The position numbers were made by a program, and so were the translations under genes. DNA of 64,000 bases. Origin: Parerythrobacter_A sp963761775. Its GTDB lineage: Bacteria; Pseudomonadota; Alphaproteobacteria; Sphingomonadales; Sphingomonadaceae. Each line of letters begins with the position of its first letter. The stretch's first letter is position 1. The notes below the pieces were generated by a model. It was not told where the DNA came from and made no database searches. It was given only the letters and a program-made list of their open reading frames with translations. The stretch spans positions 930,001 to 994,000 of the forward strand of contig CAVXIF010000011.1 of the NCBI GenBank assembly GCA_963761775.1. The letters are read 5' to 3'. This document shows positions 56,783-64,000 of this stretch, piece by piece.

Positions 56783-57874
56783 TTACGGCGCGATGATGAT
56801 CCCGGTTGCGGGGTCGACCTCGCCGCGCACCATCGCGGTAAACGTGTCGCGCGCCTGCTCCAATCCGCTGCGCCGTTCTATGGCAACGGTATCGCCGAGA
56901 TCGGCGAGGAAGGCGTGCCAGCTTTCCGCCAGTTCCATCCCGAACCCCTTCGGCCCCAGCGCCTTCACCGCCGCAACCGCGTGGTCGGGCGCGAAGAACA
57001 TGGCGGGTTTCGGGCCGGGCAAGTCGCGCGTCGCCCCCGTCCCGCTGCCGCGCTCCTCGACATGCGTTGCCCCGACGAGGCACGAATATTTCAGCGCATC
57101 GCCAAGGCGATTGTGCAGCGCCGCCAGCACTGCCGCATTGCCTGCAAAATCGACCGTAACGCACGCGTTCTGTGGCAGCGTATCCAGCGCGTCATACGTC
57201 AGCACATCGTCATACAGACCGGTCGCTTCGGTAAAGGCGACATTGCCCGCCGAGGTCAGCCCGATACGGCGGACATCGGGCGAACGGTGTTTTGCCACGC
57301 TGGCCAGCCCCATCGCGGTTTTCGACGAGGCGCTGGTCATCACCATCGCGCCCGCGCCGAACCAGCTTTCCGCGCGGAAGAAACTCTCGATCAGGAAGCC
57401 GGTCTTGAACAGCGGACCGAACAGCATCCGCTCGCCCTCGCGCGCAGGATCGTGTTCAGGGTCGGCATCGAGGCGGGAATACTGGTTGTAGATCGGGCTC
57501 ATCGGCTGGCGATGCGGCGCGGTGTCGGTGAAGCCGCCGCGCGTCACCTTGCCCGGTACCACATCGAGATGCGACGCCATCGGCAGATAGCCATAGACCC
57601 GCTCGCCCACGGCAAACTCCGCATGGTCGCTTTCGATCACGCGCGCATGGCCCCACACCGGCACAATGCCCGTATCGGCGTGGTCGGCACCAGTCGGCGG
57701 GAAGAAGTTCCAGTAACCGAACCCGTCGCCCACCACCGCATAGGTCACATTGTTTGCCGTGACCGAAAAGTTCTCGACCGCCAGCCGCACGCTGCCCGGC
57801 GCGAGCGGCGGCGCGTCGCCGTCCGCAAGCGTCGCGTTTTCGATGGCCGATTTGGTAATGTGGACTTGCTGCAT
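56783..57874 (-). CDS. DUF2855 family protein
   Basis: A 363-residue protein distantly related to medium-chain dehydrogenases. The N-terminal part includes LAVENFSVTANNVTYAVVGDGFGYWNFFP and PVWGHARVIESDHAEFAVGERVYGYLPM, like the GroES-type fold. MTSASSKTAMGLA and CVTVDFAGNAAVLAALH resemble a nucleotide-binding half without the usual GxGxxG loop. The family has no assigned reaction. Start at 57874 (MQQVHITKSA). It is 19 bases downstream of the phosphodiesterase gene in the same direction. Confidence 0.82.
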   Translation of the reverse strand: MQQVHITKSAIENATLADGDAPPLAPGSVRLAVENFSVTANNVTYAVVGDGFGYWNFFPPTGADHADTGIVPVWGHARVIESDHAEFAVGERVYGYLPMASHLDVVPGKVTRGGFTDTAPHRQPMSPIYNQYSRLDADPEHDPAREGERMLFGPLFKTGFLIESFFRAESWFGAGAMVMTSASSKTAMGLASVAKHRSPDVRRIGLTSAGNVAFTEATGLYDDVLTYDALDTLPQNACVTVDFAGNAAVLAALHNRLGDALKYSCLVGATHVEERGSGTGATRDLPGPKPAMFFAPDHAVAAVKALGPKGFGMELAESWHAFLADLGDTVAIERRSGLEQARDTFTAMVRGEVDPATGIIIAP

Positions 57875-57893
57875 GCTGTGTTCTTTCAGGAAA

Positions 57894-58826
57894 TTACGGC
57901 GCAGCTTGGGTGAAACCGCATTGCCCCGTTTTCGGCAGACGCCCCGCCTCGGCCAAGGCAATCGCCGCCGCACGAGGCCGGTCGGTGGCGATGATGTCCA
58001 CGCCCAGCGCACCAAGGTCGGCATAACGACTGTCGATGCCATAACGGTCGAGCTGGTTGTCGATGGAGTCCGCACGGCCCAGCGTGCCGAAAATCACCTC
58101 GACATCGGCATCGTCCAGTACGCGATAGAGGTCGGGCCGGGAGGTGCGCGTGCCGGTAAACGCGACCAGCCGGTCCGCCGCAATACCGGCTGCGACCGCC
58201 TCGTCCAGCGCACCGGGCCGCTCCATCGACAGCGATATCAGCATGTCGGGCGCCAGCGCATGCAGCCGGACCGCGCCGTCGAGCGAATAGGCGACCAGCA
58301 TCACTTCCTGCACCATGTCAGCCGCGCGGATCAGGGCAATGACATCCTCGTAAGGCGCGGACCGCTTGAAGTCGATCGTCAGGGCGGTCTTGCCCTTGGC
58401 CCATGCCAGTGCCGCCTCCAGCGTCGGGATGCGATAGGGCGTGGTCCAGCCCGCTTCGTCGCGCAGCCGTAATCGCGACAGCGTGGCCCAGTCCTGCGCC
58501 GCCGCTTCGCCGGTGCCGGTGGTGGTCCTGTCCAGCGTGCTGTCATGGAGCAGGAACAGCACCCCGTCGCGGCTGGCGGCGACGTCGATCTCCGCCGACA
58601 TCGGGGTGGCATGCAGCAGCGCATCCATCGCCTCGATGGAATTTTCCGGCAGACCCGGCGTCGGCCCGCCGCGATGCGCGGAAATCAGCGTCAGGTCTGC
58701 GGCTTCGAGGCAATCCAGCATTGCCGAAAAGTCTCCGCCGGTGTCGAGCCGCCACGGTTGGGCCTGTGCAGCAGCGGGCGACGCCAGAGCCAGTACAGCA
58801 GCGCCAAGGGCTAACCGCAACGCCAT
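57894..58826 (-). CDS. Glycerophosphodiester phosphodiesterase family protein
   Basis: A 310-residue exported enzyme with a signal peptide (MALRLALGAAVLALASPAAAQA). The GDPD barrel has SAHRGGPTPGLPENSIEAM, EIDVAASRDGVLFLLHDSTLDRTT and LTIDFKRSAP, which carry the two catalytic histidines and metal-binding Glu and Asp. It probably releases glycerol phosphate from lipid head groups in the periplasm. Its start overlaps the dnaN stop (TGATG), an unusual coupling of an envelope enzyme to the sliding clamp. Confidence 0.88.
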   Translation of the reverse strand: MALRLALGAAVLALASPAAAQAQPWRLDTGGDFSAMLDCLEAADLTLISAHRGGPTPGLPENSIEAMDALLHATPMSAEIDVAASRDGVLFLLHDSTLDRTTTGTGEAAAQDWATLSRLRLRDEAGWTTPYRIPTLEAALAWAKGKTALTIDFKRSAPYEDVIALIRAADMVQEVMLVAYSLDGAVRLHALAPDMLISLSMERPGALDEAVAAGIAADRLVAFTGTRTSRPDLYRVLDDADVEVIFGTLGRADSIDNQLDRYGIDSRYADLGALGVDIIATDRPRAAAIALAEAGRLPKTGQCGFTQAAP

Positions 58827-59959
58827 CAGACCCGCATCGGCATCAGGACATAGAGCGCCGGGCTCTTGTCGTCCTGGCGGATCAGCGTCGGTGCGCCAGC
58901 ATCGGCGAGGTGCAGTTCCACGGTATCGCTGTCGATCTGGCCCAGAATATCCTTCAGATAATTGGCGTTAAAGCCGATCTCGAACCCGTCGCTGCCGTAT
59001 TCCGCCGCGACTTCCTCCGTCGCGGTGCCATTGTCCGGACTGGTCACCGAAAGGACCACCTTGTCCTTTTCCAGCCCCATCTTCACCGCGCGGGTTTTCT
59101 CCGTGGCGATGGTCGCCACGCGGTCCACGCCGGCGAAAAAGCTCTTCGGGTCGATCTTGAGCAGCTTGTCGTTGCCGGTCGGGATGACGCGGCTGTAATC
59201 GGGGAAAGTGCCGTCGATCAGCTTGCTGGTCAGCACCACGCCGCCCTCGCCACCCAGCGTGAAGCGCACCTTGCTGGCGGACAGGTCGATCTGGACCTGC
59301 CCTTCCATTGCTTCGTCCAGCAGCTTGCGCAGCTCCGCCACGGCCTTCCGCGGTACGATGACATCGGGCATTCCTTCCGCCCCTTCCGGCTGCGCCAGCG
59401 TGAAACGCGCCAGCCGGTGCCCGTCGGTCGCGGCTGCCTTCAGCACCGGACCGGCGCTGCCATCGTCCGCAACGTGCAGGAAGATGCCGTTGAGGTAATA
59501 GCGCGTTTCCTCGGTGCTGATGGCGAAGCGCGTGCGGTCGATCATTTCGGCCAGCGTCTTTGCGGGCAGTTCGAAACTGGTCGGCAGGTCGCCTTCGACA
59601 ATCACCGGGAAATCGTCGCGCGGCAGCGTGGGCAGCTTGAACCGGCTGCGCCCGGCCTTCACCGTCATGCGGTTTTCCGCCGTTTCCAGGCTGACCTGGC
59701 TGCCATCGGGCAGCTTGCGGGCGATATCGAACAGCAGGTGCGCGGGTACCGTAATCGCGCCCGCATCCTCCACCGAGGCAGCGGCCATGTTCTCGACCAC
59801 CTGCAAATCCAGATCGGTCGCCATCACTTTCAGATTGCCGCCCGCATCGGCTTCGATCAGCACATTGGACAGGATGGGAATGGTGTTGCGCCGTTCCACC
59901 ACGGACTGCACATGGCTGAGGCACCGCAACAAGGTGGCGCGTTCGATCGTGGCTTTCAT
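58826..59959 (-). CDS. dnaN: DNA polymerase III beta sliding clamp
   Basis: A 377-residue ring-forming clamp that tethers the polymerase. It begins MKATIERATLLRCLSHVQSVVERRNTIPIL and ends SPALYVLMPMRV, both highly conserved. The three clamp domains are complete and there is no frame problem. AGAGGGG lies before the ATG. In many bacteria dnaN maps near the origin, in agreement with parS at the other end of the window, but dnaA and recF are not adjacent here. Confidence 0.96.
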   Translation of the reverse strand: MKATIERATLLRCLSHVQSVVERRNTIPILSNVLIEADAGGNLKVMATDLDLQVVENMAAASVEDAGAITVPAHLLFDIARKLPDGSQVSLETAENRMTVKAGRSRFKLPTLPRDDFPVIVEGDLPTSFELPAKTLAEMIDRTRFAISTEETRYYLNGIFLHVADDGSAGPVLKAAATDGHRLARFTLAQPEGAEGMPDVIVPRKAVAELRKLLDEAMEGQVQIDLSASKVRFTLGGEGGVVLTSKLIDGTFPDYSRVIPTGNDKLLKIDPKSFFAGVDRVATIATEKTRAVKMGLEKDKVVLSVTSPDNGTATEEVAAEYGSDGFEIGFNANYLKDILGQIDSDTVELHLADAGAPTLIRQDDKSPALYVLMPMRV

Positions 59960-60136
59960 GGTAACCCCTCTAACAAGTCTTGCCCGACAGGCCGCCGGAA
60001 TCGCCCGTGGCGCCGGTTAATCTTGCGCGCGACATTAGCGCGAAGGCCTATGGCGGCAAGGGCGATGGCAGGCGCGGCCCCGCTTCCTGACCCATTTGCT
60101 GGGGATAATCGGACCCGAAACAGGGCGACCTGACCC

Positions 60137-60721
60137 TTATTGCGCAACGTAGCGGTTCACCATCGCGGTCGATTCCACATAGATGCCGAGCATGGTCCAC
60201 ACCTGTTCGGGTATTTCGGCGGGGGCCGCCTCGCCGGAATAGGCGCTTTCCAGAATTGTCTGCACCCGCGCTTCGTCGAATTCGCCGACGCCGGTGTTCG
60301 TCCGGCCCTCACCCACATCGAAGATCGTGTCGATCACGTCCACATCGAACCCGGACACCGACAGCACCTCGGCGCCCAACGCTTCTGCGACGGCGGCAAA
60401 GGCATAGGCGGCATACCCCTCCACATCCTCTTCAGCCACATCGTAGCGTTCCACACAGGTCAGCACGTCTGCGGATGCGAGGTCACTGACCTTTTCGGAG
60501 ACTTCGTCGTCTTCCTCGCCCGTCAGGTCGCGGATCAGCAGGGTCATGTATTCTTCGGTCGCTTCGTTGAGCGGGCAATCGTAGAGGGTTTCGGCCTGCT
60601 GCTCTTCGTCCGCACCTGCGTCCTGCGCATGGACAGGCGCAACAGCGCCTCCTGCCAGAAGCACGGTACCGGCGAGGGCGACGATAGCGCTGCGCGGACG
60701 CGACAGGTTGCGTGTGAACAT
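60137..60721 (-). CDS. Secreted acidic protein, function unknown
   Basis: A 194-residue protein with a signal peptide (SAIVALAGTVLLAGGAVAPVHAQ, ending near residue 33). The mature part is strongly acidic (DAGADEEQQAE, DLTGEEDDEVSEKV) and has two cysteines (LYDCPLNE, VLTCVERYD) that could pair in the periplasm. I do not recognise the family. GAGGAAC lies about 9 bases before the ATG at 60721; an ATG six codons upstream is less likely. It follows fabG in the same direction by 33 bases. Confidence 0.7.
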   Translation of the reverse strand: MFTRNLSRPRSAIVALAGTVLLAGGAVAPVHAQDAGADEEQQAETLYDCPLNEATEEYMTLLIRDLTGEEDDEVSEKVSDLASADVLTCVERYDVAEEDVEGYAAYAFAAVAEALGAEVLSVSGFDVDVIDTIFDVGEGRTNTGVGEFDEARVQTILESAYSGEAAPAEIPEQVWTMLGIYVESTAMVNRYVAQ

Positions 60722-60754
60722 GGGCAGTTCCTCTTTCAAAACCGTACTTGCAGG

Positions 60755-61507
60755 TCAGCCTAGCATGGCCATGCCGCCATTTACATGCAGCGTCTGGCCG
60801 GTGACATAGGCAGCCTCGTCCGAAGCCAGATACGCCACCGCCGCGCCGATATCGCCGCCCTCGCCCATGCGGCCTGCCGGAATGCGGGCGTTGAGCGCCT
60901 CCTTCTGCGCATCGGGCAAGTCGTCCGTCATCGCGGTGCGGATGAAGCCGGGTGCGACGCAATTGACAGTAACACCGCGCGTCGCCAGCTCCTGCGCCAG
61001 CGATTTCGACATGCCGACCAGCCCGGCCTTGGCCGCCGCGTAGTTCATCTGGCCCGGATTGCCCGTCGCGCCGACCACGCTGGTGATGGAGACGATGCGC
61101 CCCGAACGCGCTTTCATCATGGGACGGGCGCACGCGCGCATGAGGCGAAACGCGGCATCGAGATTGACCGACAGCACGTCGCGCCATTCCTCGTCCTTCA
61201 TCCGCATCGCCAGATTGTCGCGCGTGATGCCCGCATTGTTGACCAGAATGTCGATGCTGCCCAGCGTATCCAGCGTGGCGGGCACCAGTTCTTCGACCTG
61301 TTCGGCGTTCGACAGATCGCACGTGATCTCGACATGGTCGCCGCCGGTTTCGGCATTCAATTGTTCGCGAAACGCGCGCACCTTCGCGCCATTGGAACCC
61401 GATAACGCCAGCCGCGCCCCCTGCCCCGCCAGCGCCACCGCAATCGCCGACCCGATCCCGCCACTGGCACCGGTGACTAGGGCGGTTTTTCCTTCGAGGC
61501 TGAACAT
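60755..61507 (-). CDS. fabG: 3-oxoacyl-[acyl-carrier-protein] reductase
   Basis: A 250-residue SDR reducing 3-oxoacyl-ACP in fatty-acid elongation. TGASGGIGSAIAVAL binds NADPH, NNAGITRDNLAMRMKDEEW, SITSVVGATGNPGQMNYAAAKAG and APGFIRTAMTDDL are the FabG hallmarks. GGAGATAG precedes the ATG. It should form an operon with fabD upstream, but the GxxExxY cassette now lies between them. No acpP or fabF follows. Confidence 0.94.
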   Translation of the reverse strand: MFSLEGKTALVTGASGGIGSAIAVALAGQGARLALSGSNGAKVRAFREQLNAETGGDHVEITCDLSNAEQVEELVPATLDTLGSIDILVNNAGITRDNLAMRMKDEEWRDVLSVNLDAAFRLMRACARPMMKARSGRIVSITSVVGATGNPGQMNYAAAKAGLVGMSKSLAQELATRGVTVNCVAPGFIRTAMTDDLPDAQKEALNARIPAGRMGEGGDIGAAVAYLASDEAAYVTGQTLHVNGGMAMLG

Positions 61508-61530
61508 TGGGCTATCTCCTGGAGAAAGTA

Positions 61531-61988
61531 TTTTCGCGCAGAGGCGCAGAGGATGCAGAGGGGTTATTCCGGTTTGTAATCGTTTACGAGCCTGCGTACG
61601 CCTTCTTTCATCGTTTCGTGCGCGAAGTTCAGTAGCAATCCGACAGGCTGATCCATAAGCCGGATGTAGGTCAATACCTGCTTCGCATGGGACTTGTTCA
61701 GTTTCTCGACCGATCTGATTTCCACAATCAGCCGGTCGTCAACCAATAGATCGACCCGGAACGCAGCCTCGAATCGCAATCCTTCAAACTGCATGTTGAT
61801 CGGATGCTGCGTTTTTTACCAAGTATCCCTGCCGCAGCAGACTGGCTGCCAATACGCGCTCATAAACCGATTCAAGCAAACCCGGGCCAAGGTCCCGGTG
61901 AATACGAATAGCATCGCCGATTACCGCCTCGCTGAGATCATTAATCGGTACCATACCCCCTGCGCCCTCTGCGCTTCTGCGCGAAAAA
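61531..61988. mobile_element. GxxExxY cassette 2 with inverted octamer-repeat ends, between fabD and fabG
   Basis: The left end TTTTCGCGCAGAGGCGCAGA (continuing GGATGCAGAGGGG) and the right end, read on the other strand, TTTTTCGCGCAGAAGCGCAG (continuing AGGGCGCAGGGGG), are matching inverted ends of about 33 bases built from GCGCAGAG units. The only gene inside is GxxExxY. The right end abuts the fabD stop. No target duplication is clear. Confidence 0.65.
61564..61954 (-). CDS. GxxExxY protein (PD-(D/E)XK-like nuclease fold), one frameshift
   Basis: About 129 residues when one extra base near 61808 is removed. It begins MVPINDLSEAVIGDAIRIHRDLGPGLLESVYERV, with the GxxExxY motif, and resumes HPINMQFEGLRFEAAFRVDLLVDDRLIVEIRSVEKL. 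The core Asp and Glu of the nuclease pattern are present, but the motif reads E-x-R instead of the E-x-K of the copy at 18393-18779, so catalysis may be weakened. The ribosome site AGGGGGT belongs to the cassette end. The frame break lies next to an A6 run and could be either a read error or decay. Confidence 0.78.
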
Positions 61989-62925
61989 CTACTCGCTTCT
62001 CGCAAAGGCTTCTAGGTCGGCCATCGTCACCAGGCTCGTCACGCGCGCGTCCTTTACCGTGCGTCCGATCATCGGGCCGAGCACCTTGCCGCCCAGTTCG
62101 ACGAACCGCGTCCACGCCTGCTTCGTGCATTGCCAGCACGCTTTCGCGCCAGCGGACGCGGCCTGTCACCTGTTCCACCAGCAAGGCGCGCACCGTGTCG
62201 GGGTCGCGCACTTCATCGGCGGTGACATTGGCATAAAGCGGCAGGGCCAGCGTGGCGGGGGGCGTCTCGGCGAGCGCCTCCTCCATCGCATCGGCGGCGG
62301 GCTGCATCAGCGGGCAATGGAACGGTGCTGATACCGGCAGTGGCACCCCGCGCTTGATGCCGTGCTCCTTCACCAGGCCCACCGCGCGCTCGATCGCACC
62401 GGCATGCCCCGACAGCACCACCTGCCCCGGATCGTTGTCGTTCGCCACGGTGCACACCTGCCCTTGCGCCGCAGCGTCCGCCAGCGCTTGCGCTTTCTCC
62501 ACATCCGCACCCAGCAGCGCGCACATCGCCCCCTCGCCCACCGGCACGGCGGACTGCATCGCATCACCCCGCAACCGCAGCAATCGCGCGGTATCGGCCA
62601 GCGAAAACGCATCGACGGCGCACAGGGCAGTGTATTCGCCAAGACTGTGGCCAGCGACGCATTGCGCGGTATCGGCCAGCACGAGGTCGAACTCGGCCTG
62701 CGCCACCCGCAGCGTTGCCATCGCATTCGCCATGATCGCGGGCTGCGCATTGCGGGTCAGCATCAGCTCGCTTTCCGGCCCGTCGCGCATCAATGTGCTG
62801 AGGTTCTGCGACAGCGCCTCGTCCACTTCCTGAAAAACCTCGCGCGCGGCGGGGCTGGCATCGGCCAGCTCGCGGCCCATGCCGACCCGCTGGCTGCCCT
62901 GCCCCGGAAAGACGAATGCGGTCAT
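61989..62925 (-). CDS. fabD: Malonyl-CoA:ACP transacylase, one frameshift
   Basis: About 312 residues. Transfers malonyl groups to acyl carrier protein for fatty-acid synthesis. FVFPGQGSQRVGMGRELAD opens the family, VAGHSLGEYTALCAVDA carries the nucleophile serine, and VSAPFHCPLMQPAADAM the histidine. Near 62122 one extra G turns AGVDAFVELGGKVLGPMIG into another frame; the correct tail reads VTMADLEAFARSE and stops at 61989. Essential gene, so a read error is likely. The cassette end begins directly at the stop codon. Confidence 0.93.
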
Positions 62926-62974
62926 TTTGTGCTCCTGCAACACCCGTTTCGGGCCTGTTCATTCGGCCCGTGGC

Positions 62975-63790
62975 CTATGCGCGCCAAGCGATGCGGGCAA
63001 GGCCGAACGGCACAACGGAATTGTCCGCATCGTGACCGATATCGGCACGGCCGAGATAGGCGATACCCGCCTTTGCACACCAGTATTGTGCGATTTCTTC
63101 GGCAGTTGCGCCGAAAGGCCGGTCGTTTTCCGGCACTTGCGACACGCGGCCCAATCTAAGACCCGCGACGCTGCCAAGATGCTGTGCGATATGGAAGAAC
63201 AGGCGGTCGACGGCGTAGAGATACTCGCCCACCTCCTCCACCATCACGACATGTCCCGTCAGGTCCGGCATCAGCCCGGTGCCGCACAGCATGGCCAACG
63301 TCGTCAGGTTGAACGCGACCGTTGGCACGTCCGCCTCGCCGTCCGCCGCTACGCCGGCAAGCCAGTCCAGCGCGCGCTCGATTGCCGCCGCACCACCCTC
63401 GCGCCCGATATCGGACACCATCGGTCCGTGAACCGGTACACCCACCGCCGTGCGATACAGTTCCGCCAGCAGATAGCCGGTGTCGGAATAGCCGAGATAC
63501 GCCTTGCGCGCGCCAGCCGCGTCCAGTCCGCCCACCGCGTCCGCCGCAATGCGATTGGAGCCGTAGCCGCCCGCCGCGAACCACACCGCGTCGGTCGCCG
63601 GGTCGTTCGCGCATTCGAGAAAAGCCGCCAGCCGGGTCGCGTCGTCTCCCGCAAAATGTCCGTCGCGTGCAAAGCATTGCGGGTGGAAGCGCAGCGTCAC
63701 ATCGTCCCGCGTGGCGGCGATGTCCTCCACCTTGCACGCTGCCTCGCGCGTGATCGCCTTGCCCGGCGCGCAGATGGCGATAGTTGTCAT
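62975..63790 (-). CDS. ldcA: LD-carboxypeptidase (peptidase S66)
   Basis: A 271-residue muropeptide recycling enzyme that removes the terminal D-alanine from tetrapeptides. It begins MTTIAICAPGKAITREAA. AGGYGSNRI and LGYSDTGYLLAELY, with the nucleophile serine in GYSD, and VEEVGEYLYAVDRLFFHI with the catalytic glutamate are the S66 blocks. Start at 63790; longer open reading upstream is artefact. It is divergent from the MurC-like gene, which also acts on peptidoglycan, so the gap at 63791-63845 may hold both promoters. Confidence 0.88.
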   Translation of the reverse strand: MTTIAICAPGKAITREAACKVEDIAATRDDVTLRFHPQCFARDGHFAGDDATRLAAFLECANDPATDAVWFAAGGYGSNRIAADAVGGLDAAGARKAYLGYSDTGYLLAELYRTAVGVPVHGPMVSDIGREGGAAAIERALDWLAGVAADGEADVPTVAFNLTTLAMLCGTGLMPDLTGHVVMVEEVGEYLYAVDRLFFHIAQHLGSVAGLRLGRVSQVPENDRPFGATAEEIAQYWCAKAGIAYLGRADIGHDADNSVVPFGLARIAWRA

Positions 63791-63845
63791 GGGCCGCAGC
63801 CTGCCCGCTTGCCGCATCCGACACAACCGCATACCGCGCGCAGCC

Positions 63846-64000
63846 ATGACCGAAGACGACGCACACGACATGCCCACCCCCGCACAACTTTTCGCCCGCC
63901 CGTTCTTCTTCTGCGGCATCGGCGGGTCGGGAATGCTGCCGCTGGCGCAGATCCTGAAGGGGCGCGGCTGCACCGTGGCGGGGTCGGACCGCAGCTTCGA
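63846..64000 (+). CDS. UDP-N-acetylmuramate:alanine (or tripeptide) ligase-like protein, N-terminal part
   Basis: Only the first 51 codons are in the window. FFFCGIGGSGMLPLAQILKG, followed by GCTVAGSDRSF, is the Rossmann-type nucleotide loop at the start of MurC and Mpl ligases. The catalytic ATP-binding domain is beyond the edge, so MurC and Mpl cannot be separated. Being divergent from ldcA, a muropeptide recycling gene, slightly favours a recycling role (Mpl). Confidence 0.75.
   Translation, partial: MTEDDAHDMPTPAQLFARPFFFCGIGGSGMLPLAQILKGRGCTVAGSDRSF

Overview
The window is about 64 kb of high-GC chromosomal DNA from an alphaproteobacterium. Protein-level similarity recalled from family knowledge points to Sphingomonadales, and an Erythrobacteraceae-like member fits best. 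The reasons are an unsplit sdhCDA order, paired 2-oxoacid:ferredoxin oxidoreductase genes, a lipoprotein-type B3 metallo-beta-lactamase, PHA metabolism, and dispersed palindromic repeats of kinds I associate with this order. Most of it is core chromosome: DNA replication and repair (dnaE, dnaN, ligA, recN, photolyase), nucleotide and amino-acid synthesis (purF, guaB, proA), envelope biogenesis (LolCDE, bamD, cfa, ldcA, a MurC-like ligase), fatty-acid synthesis (fabD, fabG), succinate dehydrogenase, and translation factors (lepA, prmA, an RsmB-like methyltransferase). A perfect ParB-binding parS sequence at 219-234, together with dnaN at the other end, suggests the region lies not far from the replication origin.

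Layout. 1-10.4 kb: moaB end, parS, radical SAM protein, DUF1330 gene, acyl-CoA synthetase, dnaE, glutathione peroxidase, Lol transporter. 10.5-17.2 kb: purF with a coupled SDR, a PilZ protein, a broken serine hydrolase, cfa and photolyase. 17.2-25.2 kb: repeat-rich section with a GxxExxY nuclease cassette, korBA, an esterase coupled to rppH, and a low-GC hypothetical gene between two copies of one palindromic repeat. 25.2-33 kb: TPR protein, RNA methyltransferase, guaB, bdhA, zinc metallopeptidase, sdhCDA (sdhB is not here). 33-36.3 kb: a tightly coupled four-gene run of SDR, B3 metallo-beta-lactamase, prmA and a TIGR02117 protein. 36.3-43.1 kb: SDR, ligA, recN, bamD, proA. 43.3-46.4 kb: a low-GC island encoding Vsr endonuclease, a cytosine-5 methyltransferase and a MORC-like GHKL ATPase. 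46.4-54 kb: lepA, a DM13 lipoprotein and two neighbouring PAS-GGDEF-EAL-PilZ proteins. 54-64 kb: phaC-phaZ, a DUF2855 protein, a phosphodiesterase, dnaN, fabG and fabD separated by a second GxxExxY cassette, ldcA and a MurC-like start.

Three things stand out. (1) The Vsr-Dcm-GHKL island looks like a transferred restriction-modification-type defence unit. Its ATPase ends in an R-x4-H motif that resembles a HEPN nuclease centre. (2) Two small PD-(D/E)XK-type GxxExxY genes each sit between inverted runs of a GCGCARAG octamer, and a solo end lies elsewhere, as expected of a small mobile cassette. (3) A palindromic repeat that is normally intergenic has been inserted in frame into dnaE.

At least fifteen apparent single-base indels (or equivalent frame shifts) interrupt genes, many of them essential (dnaE four times, purF, ligA, recN, lepA, fabD). 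Most look like single inserted bases outside long homopolymers. I read these as residual sequencing errors rather than biology, and annotate those genes as single CDS spans with the break noted.
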